Below are positions 1-5,713 of a stretch of 8,667 bases of DNA, piece after piece. The stretch is from an uncultured Collinsella sp. (lineage in GTDB: Bacteria; Actinomycetota; Coriobacteriia; Coriobacteriales; Coriobacteriaceae). The position numbers and the translations under genes are program-made. The first letter of the stretch is position 1, and every line of letters starts with the position of its first letter. Under the pieces are notes generated by a model that was not told the origin of the DNA, did no database searches, and was given only the letters and a program-made list of their open reading frames with translations. The stretch lies in NCBI GenBank assembly GCA_900552875.1, contig USCS01000057.1:1-8667 (forward strand), in the 5' to 3' direction.

Positions 1-2
1 TT

Positions 3-878
3 TTTGCCGGCATTCCCGACCCTACGCAGCCTGCGGCTCCCGTGGTCGAGCGCGATCAGGCCGCCGAGGTTGCAAGCCTCGACAACGCGCTCAACAACCC
101 CGACTTCACGTCGGTGTTTGCGCCCATCGACCCGCAGGCCAGCCGCAAAAAGATGGCCAAGCAGGCCGGTGTCGAGCCCGTCATCCTTATGGAGCACGTC
201 ACCAAGATCTACCCGGCACAGCCCAACAAGCCCGCGCTCGACGACATCAACATCGAGATCTATCCGGGCGAGTTCGTCTTTTTGGTCGGTCACTCCGGCT
301 CGGGTAAGACCACGCTGCTGTCGACGCTCAACCGCGACGTCAAGCCCACGAGCGGTCGCATTTTGGTCGCCGGCCAGGATCTCATGAAGATCAAGAACCG
401 CAAGGTTCCGTTCCTGCGTCGTCAGATTGGCGCCGTGTTCCAGGACTTTAAGCTCCTGCCGCAAAAGACCGCCTACGAAAACGTGGCGTTTGCCCTGCAG
501 TGCATCGGCAAGCCCAAGGGCGTCATTCGCAGCCAGGTGCCCGAGGTACTGCGTCTGGTCGGTCTGGCCGATCAGATGGACTCGCTGCCCGATCAGCTGT
601 CCGGTGGCGAGCAGCAGCGTGTTGCCGTTGCCCGCGCTATGGTCAACCGCCCGCCGCTGCTGATTTGCGACGAGCCCACGGGTAACCTCGACCCGGCGAT
701 TTCGCTGGGCATCATGAAGCTGCTCGAGCGCATTAACCGCACCGGTACCACCGTGATCGTCGCTACGCACGACCGCGAGATGGTCGATAGCATGCACCGT
801 CGCGTGATCGCCCTCGAGGGCGGCCACGTAATCCGCGACCAGGAGAGGGGAGGTTACGGCAACTATGGCACCAACTAA
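3..878 (+). CDS. ftsE: Cell division ATP-binding protein FtsE, 5' end outside the window
   Basis: FtsE is the cytoplasmic ABC ATPase of FtsEX, which drives conformational change in FtsX and so switches on peptidoglycan hydrolases at division. Visible motifs, in order: Walker A GHSGSGKTT (bases 288-314), Q-loop in AVFQDFKLLP, ABC signature LSGGEQQR (597-620), Walker B LLICDEPTGNLDP with the catalytic Glu codon at 672-674, and the H-loop ATHD (762-773). The core from VILMEHVTKIYP to the stop is about 230 residues, normal for the family. The frame is open to the left edge with no stop, so more than 60 residues precede the core. In-frame candidate starts are GTG 42 and ATG 153, but neither has a convincing Shine-Dalgarno, so the true start is probably upstream. 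The 3' end overlaps ftsX by 14 bases. The family call is secure; the start is not. Confidence 0.93.
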   Translation, partial: FAGIPDPTQPAAPVVERDQAAEVASLDNALNNPDFTSVFAPIDPQASRKKMAKQAGVEPVILMEHVTKIYPAQPNKPALDDINIEIYPGEFVFLVGHSGSGKTTLLSTLNRDVKPTSGRILVAGQDLMKIKNRKVPFLRRQIGAVFQDFKLLPQKTAYENVAFALQCIGKPKGVIRSQVPEVLRLVGLADQMDSLPDQLSGGEQQRVAVARAMVNRPPLLICDEPTGNLDPAISLGIMKLLERINRTGTTVIVATHDREMVDSMHRRVIALEGGHVIRDQERGGYGNYGTN

Positions 879-1785
879 CGTGGGCTACTCGCTCAAAGAG
901 GCAATCAGCCACTTCTTCCGTAACTGGACCACCTCGCTCGGCGCCGTTATCACGATTTTCCTTTCGCTGTTTATCATCGGCCTGTTCATTATGGGTTCCG
1001 CGATGCTGAACTCCGTGATCGGCACCGTCGAGGATCAGGTCGTCATCAACGCCTTTATTAGCGATGACGCCGACCGGGCAGATGTTCAGGCCTTTGAGGC
1101 CGAGCTCAAGACGTGGAGCAACGTCAAGTCCGTGACGTATAAGGACAAGGACGACGCGCTGGCTGAGTACACGAGCAAGATGTCGGGTAACGCCGACGCT
1201 ACCATGAGCGCGCTCGACGGTCAGAACCCGCTGCCGGCTTCGTTTGCCATCGAGATGGACGATCCGTCCATGGTCGAGAGCACGGCTCAGAAGCTCAAGA
1301 AGAACGCCGATTTTCAGAAGATCGCGGACGACGGCGACGTCAACGCGAGCGTTCTGTACGGCCAGGAGGAAGTGAGCCGCCTGTTCCAGGTGACGAACTA
1401 CATCCGTATCGCCGCCGTGGTGCTCGTCGGCCTGCTGACCTTTATCGCGTTCATTTTCATTAACAACACGATCCGCCTGTCCATTACGGCGCGTCGTCGT
1501 GAGATCGCGATCATGCGTCTGGTGGGCGCAAGCAACGGCTTCATTCGCGGGCCGTTCATTACCGAGGGCGTGCTGCAGGCCATTTTGGGCTCGCTGCTTT
1601 CCATCGGCGTGCTGGAGCTGCTGCGTAACCTGATGGTTCCGCGTCTGCAGGAGAGCATCGGCTGGATGTCGTTTGCGCTGCCGATGCAGTACTACCTGGT
1701 GACCTACGCCGCGCTGATTCTGGTCGGCGTCATTATCGGTCTCTTTGGTTCCGCCATCGCCATGCGCCGCTATCTGCGCGTGTAG
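865..1785 (+). CDS. ftsX: Cell division protein FtsX, FtsEX membrane subunit
   Basis: FtsX is the integral membrane partner of FtsE and passes ATPase-driven movement to peptidoglycan hydrolases outside the membrane. The 306-residue length and four-helix topology fit the family: TM1 about 24-48, a large extracellular loop about 49-180 containing NPLPASF (121-127), TM2 about 181-203, TM3 about 232-253 and TM4 about 277-299. The cytoplasmic segment ARRREIAIMRLVGAS (209-223) after TM2 is the typical FtsX/MacB-type coupling stretch. The ATG lies inside the end of ftsE, with a purine-rich AGGAGAGGGGAGG about 11 bases upstream, so translation is probably coupled. No hydrolase partner gene follows; an intrinsic terminator does. 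The protein ends RRYLRV just after TM4, leaving almost no cytoplasmic tail. Confidence 0.95.
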   Translation: MAPTNVGYSLKEAISHFFRNWTTSLGAVITIFLSLFIIGLFIMGSAMLNSVIGTVEDQVVINAFISDDADRADVQAFEAELKTWSNVKSVTYKDKDDALAEYTSKMSGNADATMSALDGQNPLPASFAIEMDDPSMVESTAQKLKKNADFQKIADDGDVNASVLYGQEEVSRLFQVTNYIRIAAVVLVGLLTFIAFIFINNTIRLSITARRREIAIMRLVGASNGFIRGPFITEGVLQAILGSLLSIGVLELLRNLMVPRLQESIGWMSFALPMQYYLVTYAALILVGVIIGLFGSAIAMRRYLRV

Positions 1786-1809
1786 GCGTGCTTGGAATTC
1801 GTTCCTTCA

Positions 1810-1842
1810 ACGGGTCGTCTCTTTTGGGGCGGCCCGTTTTTT
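1810..1842 (+). terminator. Intrinsic terminator of ftsEX
   Basis: A 12-bp stem pairs 1810-1821 (ACGGGTCGTCTC) with 1826-1837 (GGGGCGGCCCGT), with three G-T wobbles and a TTTT loop. A run of six T follows at 1837-1842. It lies 25 bases after the ftsX stop, so it ends the ftsEX transcript. Confidence 0.88.
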
Positions 1843-1869
1843 GTCCCCTAGGGATCATTTGGGTAGACT
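1841..1869 (+). promoter_or_regulatory. Candidate sigma-70-type promoter of rnr
   Basis: TTGTCC (1841-1846) and TAGACT (1864-1869) are separated by exactly 17 bases; each matches four of six positions of the vegetative -35 and -10 consensus. The -35 overlaps the T-run of the ftsEX terminator. Transcription would start near 1876, giving a leader of about 32 bases. A near-identical -10 region (CATTTG...GGTAcACTC) occurs before the VanZ-like gene, which supports the reading. Prediction from sequence only. Confidence 0.45.
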
Positions 1870-1907
1870 CTTGGGGTGTAAACGGCCATCGATAGTAAGG
1901 AGGCGCC

Positions 1908-4043
1908 ATGGGGCGCAATAACAAGCATAAGCGTGGAGCTCGCAATAAGCGCGGGCCGGTGCGCAGCGAGCGTCGCCCGAGTCTGACCGGACGTGTGCAG
2001 CTCCATGAGCATAGCGCCTACGTTGTAACCGAAAACGGCGACTACAAGGTTATGGGCCGCGGCAAGCGCGAGATTATGGACGGCGATACCGTTGCCGTGA
2101 GCATTAAGAACAGCCCGCATGGCGAGCGACGCGCCGTAATCGAGGGCGTCGTCGAGCGTGCCGCCATCAGCGTGGTGGGCACGTATCAGACCGCCGGTCC
2201 GCTCGGGGTGATCGAGCCACTCGATTCTCGCCTTAAGGCCGATTTCTTTATTCTGCCGGAGGACACCTCGGCGGAGTGCCTGGGCGTTCACCCGGGCGAT
2301 GTGGTCGTCGCACGCATTCTGACGTATCCGACGCGCCTGGAATCGGGCACCGTGACGATCGAGCGCCGTATTGGCGGCGACGATGCGCCCGATTTGGGCG
2401 TTCAGTATGTGATGGCGCGCTATGGCTATACCGATACTTATCCCGAGGCCGCGCTAACCGAGGCCGAGGCACTTTCGCTCGATGTTGCCTCGGCACTCAA
2501 GGACCCGCTCCGCCGAGACCTGCGCGACCGCTTTGTCATTACGATTGACCCAGTCGACGCGCGCGACTTTGACGACGCCATCTCGCTGGAGCGTACGCCC
2601 GAGGGTGGCTACAAGCTGGGTGTCCATATTGCCGACGTTTCGCACTATGTTGCCTGGGACGGACATATCGATTTGGAAGCCCGCCATCGCACGACGTCGG
2701 TGTATCTTGCCGATCGCGTGCTGCCCATGTTGCCCGAGCGCCTGTCGAACGATTTGTGCTCGCTGCGTCCCGACGAGGACCGCCTGGCGTTTACCATCGA
2801 CATTGAGCTCGACGCGCAGGGTCGCGTGCGCCATTACGATCCCTATCCCAGCGTGATCCGCTCGCGCGTGCGCATGGACTACGACGGCGCCGAGGCACTG
2901 CTGGTGCGTGCCGGTGCGGTGGAGTATTCGGTGCTGGAGGGCGCCGCCGAGGATGTTGCCGCGGTTGAAGCCTCGCGCGAGGAAGCGCTCGAGCGCGGGC
3001 TTGCGTGCGAGGAAACCGCTCGCGGCTATAACGTCGACTTGGGGGATTTCCTCGTAGCTGCCAACGAGCTCGCCGAGCTTCGTCGTCGTATTCGTCGCGC
3101 ACGCGGTTCGGTCGACTTTGATACGGCCGAGATCCGTGCGCTGTTGGACGAGGACGGTGTGCCCGTGCAGATCGTGGCCCGTGAGCGCTCGTGTGCCACG
3201 TCGCTGATTGAGGAAGCCATGCTGCTGGCCAACGAGTGCGTGGCGGAGTGGCTGGCCGACCGCGATATCGAGGCTTGCTATCGCGTGCACGACGATCCCA
3301 GTCCCGACAGCCTGCACGGTGCCGCCGTGGCGCTGGCACAGCTGGGTGTCATCGATGACCGTCGCGCGGCAGGCATTGCTCTGGGAAGCCCCGACGAGCT
3401 GCAGGCGGCGGTTGATGCCGCAGCCGGTACGGCCAACGCGCCGCTCGTCAACGCGTTGTTGCTGCGCAGTATGCAACGTGCACTGTACAAGCCGCGCAAC
3501 GAGGGCCACTTTGCACTTGCCGCGCCGTGCTATTGCCACTTTACGAGTCCCATTCGCCGCTATCCCGACCTGGTGGTGCATCGCGTACTCAAGCTGCAGC
3601 TGGCCTACGAGCGGCTGGGCGGCAAGGACGCCTTGGTGCGTACGCCGCGGCTGATCGGTAAAGGTCGCGAGTCCCTGCCGCGCATCCTGCCGCAAATCTG
3701 CCGCGCATGCAGCGATGCCGAGCGTGCGGCCGATGCCGCCAGCCATGCGACGCAAAAGATCAAGATCGCCCAGTACTACGAGGACCGCCTGGGTGAGCGC
3801 TACGCCGGAACGATCTCTTGGGTCAGCAGCATGGGCCTCTTTGTGCGCCTCGATCTGACGCAGGTTGAGGGTCTGGTTTCGATCAAGAGTCTGGGCAACG
3901 AGTGGTTCGAGTTTGATGAGGACGCGCTCACGCTCACGGGCGCCGACACGGGTACACGCTATGAGCTGGGGCAGCGCGTGATCATCGAGGTCTCGCGCGT
4001 CAACACCACGCGCGGGCACTTGGATTTCAGGCTTATTCATTAG
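1908..4043 (+). CDS. rnr: Ribonuclease R (RNB-family 3'-5' exoribonuclease)
   Basis: RNase R degrades structured RNA processively from the 3' end, in mRNA and rRNA turnover and, with tmRNA-SmpB, in clearing stalled messages. The 711 residues show a basic head (2-23, rich in K and R), cold-shock-type OB domains (about 26-65 and 88-140), the RNB catalytic domain (about 198-530) and a C-terminal S1 domain (about 630-709). The active-site motif IDPVDARDFDDAI supplies Asp214, Asp220, Asp222 and Asp223. Two other family signatures are present: RTTSVYLADRVLPMLPERLS and HFTSPIRRYPDLVVHR, the latter around residues 545-558. TAAGGAGG sits 4 bases before the ATG. It is shorter than the 813-residue E. 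coli enzyme: there is no N-terminal helix-turn-helix and no lysine-rich tail after S1. The gene is monocistronic, flanked by terminators. Assignment is firm. Confidence 0.96.
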   Translation: MGRNNKHKRGARNKRGPVRSERRPSLTGRVQLHEHSAYVVTENGDYKVMGRGKREIMDGDTVAVSIKNSPHGERRAVIEGVVERAAISVVGTYQTAGPLGVIEPLDSRLKADFFILPEDTSAECLGVHPGDVVVARILTYPTRLESGTVTIERRIGGDDAPDLGVQYVMARYGYTDTYPEAALTEAEALSLDVASALKDPLRRDLRDRFVITIDPVDARDFDDAISLERTPEGGYKLGVHIADVSHYVAWDGHIDLEARHRTTSVYLADRVLPMLPERLSNDLCSLRPDEDRLAFTIDIELDAQGRVRHYDPYPSVIRSRVRMDYDGAEALLVRAGAVEYSVLEGAAEDVAAVEASREEALERGLACEETARGYNVDLGDFLVAANELAELRRRIRRARGSVDFDTAEIRALLDEDGVPVQIVARERSCATSLIEEAMLLANECVAEWLADRDIEACYRVHDDPSPDSLHGAAVALAQLGVIDDRRAAGIALGSPDELQAAVDAAAGTANAPLVNALLLRSMQRALYKPRNEGHFALAAPCYCHFTSPIRRYPDLVVHRVLKLQLAYERLGGKDALVRTPRLIGKGRESLPRILPQICRACSDAERAADAASHATQKIKIAQYYEDRLGERYAGTISWVSSMGLFVRLDLTQVEGLVSIKSLGNEWFEFDEDALTLTGADTGTRYELGQRVIIEVSRVNTTRGHLDFRLIH

Positions 4044-4071
4044 CCGGAATTTGGTGATTGATAGAGAACGG

Positions 4072-4097
4072 GGCGGTCTTTTGGGGCCGCCTTTTTT
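4072..4097 (+). terminator. Intrinsic terminator of rnr
   Basis: Stem 4072-4078 (GGCGGTC) pairs with 4085-4091 (GGCCGCC), with one G-T wobble, extendable by one more G-T pair. A T-rich loop joins the arms and six T follow at 4092-4097. It begins 28 bases after the rnr stop. Its apical sequence TCTTTTGGGG matches that of the ftsEX terminator. Confidence 0.87.
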
Positions 4098-4143
4098 GTG
4101 GCGGTTCAATCGTCTTGCCGCTCGCGCGTTTGTGTCTTCCGCC

Positions 4144-4152
4144 TGCTATAGG
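4144..4152 (+). promoter_or_regulatory. Possible extended -10 element for the recombinase gene
   Basis: TGCTATAGG matches the extended -10 form TGnTATAnn, with four of six core positions. I could not find a -35 at acceptable spacing (TTGTGT at 4130 is too close, TTGCCG at 4115 too far). If used, the transcript would begin near 4158-4160, exactly at the inverted repeat that follows. Weak prediction. Confidence 0.28.
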
Positions 4153-4158
4153 GGAGAT

Positions 4159-4199
4159 AAAACCTACCAAAATAAACCTGTCCCTTTTTGGGAGGTTTA
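4159..4199 (+). repeat. Inverted repeat with two alternative hairpins in the recombinase leader
   Basis: The left arm AAACCTACCAAAA (4160-4172) is the reverse complement of the right arm TTTTGGGAGGTTT (4186-4198) except for one central mismatch. A 13-base spacer separates them. The spacer carries a second TAAACCT copy (4173-4179) followed by GT and CCC, which can instead pair with the same right arm (GGG 4190-4192 plus AGGTTTA 4193-4199) around a TTTTT loop. The two folds exclude each other. It is AT-rich, unlike the surrounding DNA, and ends 19 bases before the recombinase ATG. It could be an RNA control element, a recombinase binding site, or the edge of an inserted element; the sequence alone does not decide. 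Confidence 0.6.
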
Positions 4200-4217
4200 C
4201 GAGAGAGCGGGGATGAG

Positions 4218-4823
4218 ATGACAACGGTGTACGGGTATGCGCGGGTGAGCTCGCGTGATCAAAATCTGAATCGGCAGCTGGATGCCCTGGGCGCCTATGG
4301 CGTTGAGCCGGCGAATATCTTTGCCGATCATGCGAGCGGCAAGGACTTCGATCGACCGCGGTATCGCGAACTGCTGTGCGCGTTGGATTCCGGTGATGTG
4401 CTGGTGGTACTTTCCATTGATCGGCTGGGCCGTAACTACAGCGAGATCCTCGAGGAATGGCGGTGCATAACCAAAGAGCTCGGCGCCGCCATCGTGGTGC
4501 TGGACATGCCGTTGCTCGACACGCGCGCCAGAGACTGTGGTGGGTCGGACGTGACGAGTGCGTTGATTGCCGATATTGTTTTGCAGCTGCTGAGTTATGT
4601 GGCGCAGGTGGAACGCGAGAACATTCACCGGCGCCAAGCCGAGGGCATTGCGGCGGCGCGAGCGCGCGGCGTGCGCTTTGGCCGGCCCCGCAAGCCCTGT
4701 CCCCCGCAATTCGAGCTGGTGCGCGATACCTACGAGGCGGGTGATATCACGCGGAGTCAGGCGGCAAAGCGGCTAGGCGTGTGCGTGGGGACGTTCGATC
4801 GCTGGATGCGCGAGATGGAGTAG
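4218..4823 (+). CDS. Small serine recombinase (resolvase/invertase family)
   Basis: A 201-residue DNA recombinase that would cut and rejoin DNA through a phosphoserine link. The N-terminal catalytic domain begins with YGYARVSSRDQNLNRQL, giving nucleophile Ser11. By alignment with gamma-delta resolvase, all the catalytic arginines are present: Arg9, Arg46, Arg69 and Arg72 (SIDRLGRN). The long E-helix follows, with VERENIHRRQ (131-140). A basic GRPRK linker (155-159) leads to a C-terminal helix-turn-helix (about 177-197, TRSQAAKRLGVCVGTFDRW). Both domains are intact, so it is probably active. ATG 4218 is chosen because it places YARVS at the usual distance; the upstream SD (CGGGGA) is poor and close. 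An upstream in-frame TTG at 4188 lies inside the inverted repeat and is unlikely. I count nine CGG arginine codons plus AGA, ATA and CTA, unusual beside its neighbours. Target site and partner are unknown, so resolvase and invertase cannot be separated. Confidence 0.9.
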   Translation: MTTVYGYARVSSRDQNLNRQLDALGAYGVEPANIFADHASGKDFDRPRYRELLCALDSGDVLVVLSIDRLGRNYSEILEEWRCITKELGAAIVVLDMPLLDTRARDCGGSDVTSALIADIVLQLLSYVAQVERENIHRRQAEGIAAARARGVRFGRPRKPCPPQFELVRDTYEAGDITRSQAAKRLGVCVGTFDRWMREME

Positions 4824-4848
4824 GGGCGCCACGGTTCTTTGGCGCCCC
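4823..4848 (+). terminator. Hairpin after the recombinase, probable terminator
   Basis: A perfect 9-bp inverted repeat, GGGGCGCCA (4823-4831) and TGGCGCCCC (4840-4848), encloses an 8-base loop and starts in the stop codon. There is no T-run; only a weak TTTT occurs about 10 bases later. It is likely a terminator or transcript-stabilising hairpin, but not canonical. Confidence 0.55.
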
Positions 4849-4885
4849 GATTCGAACATTTTGGATTTCGCTACGGCGACAACTG

Positions 4886-4902
4886 CATTTGAGGGTACAC
4901 TC
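4886..4902 (+). promoter_or_regulatory. Candidate -10 region of the VanZ-like gene
   Basis: TACACT (4896-4901) lies in CATTTGAGGGTACACTC, almost the same as CATTTGGGTAGACTC before rnr. No good -35 is seen 16-18 bases upstream. The resemblance to the rnr promoter is the main support. Confidence 0.35.
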
Positions 4903-4922
4903 GCTGCTGCTCAAAAAATGAC

Positions 4923-4937
4923 GGAGGTTAGCCCTTG
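4923..4937 (+). promoter_or_regulatory. Shine-Dalgarno fixing a TTG start for the VanZ-like gene
   Basis: GGAGG (4923-4927) is followed by a 7-base spacer and then TTG (4935-4937). The only nearby alternative, GTG at 4944, would be 16 bases from the SD, so TTG is preferred. Confidence 0.7.
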
Positions 4938-5513
4938 GCGCGTGTGAAGCACATAGTCGGATGGATTTCGGTTGTCCTGCTGGTCGTGACGCTGGCAAGT
5001 ATTTGGATGCTGACGGAGCAAAACGTGGAGCAGACGTCATCGCTCAGCGAGTCCACTGCGCGCGCGGTGGAAGGGCAAAGCGTCAGCGTGCAGTCCGAGA
5101 CTGCGGGGGAGACCCAGGCGGGAGATGCCGTCGGGGACGCGGGCTCAACGACTGCCACCGTTCATCCCGACCCGCTTGCGCCCGTTCGTCTGTGGATGGG
5201 TGCCAACATTCGTCGCGTCGCACATACCGTTGAGTTCTTCTTTGTTGGGCTGTTTGCCTCGTTAGCGGTGGTGTGCTTGGATAAGCGCGTGTCGCCCACT
5301 CGATTGTGGCGTGTGTCTGTCTTAGCCTTTTGCGTCGTTTGCTCCGTCGGCGATCAGGTGCATAAGATTTTTGTTCCCGGAAGGCATTTCGACGTAGTCG
5401 ATTTGGGCTTCGATGCCGCTGGCTACATTGCCGCCATGCTGTTGGTACTGCTGGCGGCGGTACTGGTTCAGCGCGCGACCTGTCCCATTGGCGCCCATGC
5501 GAAACGTCGTTAA
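4935..5513 (+). CDS. VanZ-like family membrane protein
   Basis: A 192-residue membrane protein of the VanZ family (PF04892), named after the teicoplanin-resistance protein; the biochemical role is unknown for most members. Predicted helices: about 9-26, 97-114, 126-141 and 160-179. Family signatures are SSLSES (35-40) after TM1, IRRVAHTVEFFFVG (92-105) and DQVHKIFVPGRHFDVVDLGFDAAG (140-163). The second signature keeps Asp140, His143, the FVPGR block and Asp156, but has Gln141 and Lys144 where many members have Glu and Gln. Between TM1 and TM2 lies a long hydrophilic Ser/Thr/Ala/acidic stretch (about 27-90), predicted to be outside the membrane and low in complexity. The gene stands alone between two hairpins, so its neighbours do not suggest a pathway. 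Nothing here shows antibiotic resistance. Confidence 0.82.
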   Translation: MARVKHIVGWISVVLLVVTLASIWMLTEQNVEQTSSLSESTARAVEGQSVSVQSETAGETQAGDAVGDAGSTTATVHPDPLAPVRLWMGANIRRVAHTVEFFFVGLFASLAVVCLDKRVSPTRLWRVSVLAFCVVCSVGDQVHKIFVPGRHFDVVDLGFDAAGYIAAMLLVLLAAVLVQRATCPIGAHAKRR

Positions 5514-5585
5514 CAACCCTGTTACGAATAATGCGACCTCGATGAATCATTTTGCGTCGCGCGTATTTCCGAGCGGTCGGATTTG

Positions 5586-5614
5586 AGGGGCGAGCGGTAG
5601 AACGCTCGCCCTTT
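5586..5614 (+). terminator. Probable intrinsic terminator after the VanZ-like gene
   Basis: A perfect 9-bp stem pairs GGGCGAGCG (5588-5596) with CGCTCGCCC (5603-5611) around GTAGAA, extendable by a G-T and an A-T pair to 11 bp. Only three T follow, so termination may be partial. Confidence 0.65.
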
Positions 5615-5676
5615 GTGCGCCACGATGCGGCACAATGTACCGTAAAAGCTGTTTATATCCGGTACGAATCATTCGT
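5613..5676 (+). promoter_or_regulatory. Regulatory region of murR: three successive inverted repeats
   Basis: Three inverted repeats lie end to end: TTGTGC-N11-GCACAA (5613-5635), GTACCG-N17-CGGTAC (5637-5665) and the compact palindrome ACGAATCATTCGT (5664-5676, six-base arms around one C). An AT-rich TTTATAT at 5652-5658 inside the second repeat is the best -10-like sequence, with GGCACA (5629-5634) as a weak -35. RpiR/MurR-type regulators bind inverted repeats and often control their own operon, so one of these is a plausible operator; ACGAATCATTCGT is the best candidate. No binding evidence exists here. Confidence 0.42.
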
Positions 5677-5697
5677 TGGTCTTTAATTCTTTTCAAC

Positions 5698-5713
5698 GGA
5701 GGTGTTTGAGATG
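5698..5713 (+). promoter_or_regulatory. Shine-Dalgarno deciding the murR start
   Basis: GGAGG (5698-5702) with an 8-base spacer points to ATG 5711. The in-frame GTG at 5702 overlaps the SD itself and cannot be the main start. Confidence 0.75.

Noticed and set aside
2454..4109. A 551-codon open frame on the minus strand opposite rnr
   Set aside because: It lies antisense to a fully conserved RNase R with intact catalytic motifs. Its composition is that of a mirrored GC-rich coding strand, and no recognisable domain is seen. Long antisense frames are common in such DNA.
4160..4198. An invertible DNA switch within the window
   Set aside because: The arms are only 13 bases apart, too close to flank an invertible segment, and I found no second copy of the arm elsewhere in the window.
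4188..4217. TTG 4188 as the recombinase start
   Set aside because: It lies inside the right arm of the inverted repeat with no SD at proper distance. ATG 4218 places the catalytic serine at the usual position near residue 10.
4159..4848. A complete insertion sequence bounded by the 4160-4198 repeat and the 4823-4848 hairpin
   Set aside because: Each repeat is self-complementary, but the two do not match each other as terminal inverted repeats, and I see no flanking target duplication. An insertion is possible but not shown.
4935..5513. A glycopeptide-resistance gene cluster
   Set aside because: Only a divergent VanZ-family protein is present. There are no vanH, vanA/B or vanX-like genes or two-component system nearby, so resistance cannot be inferred.
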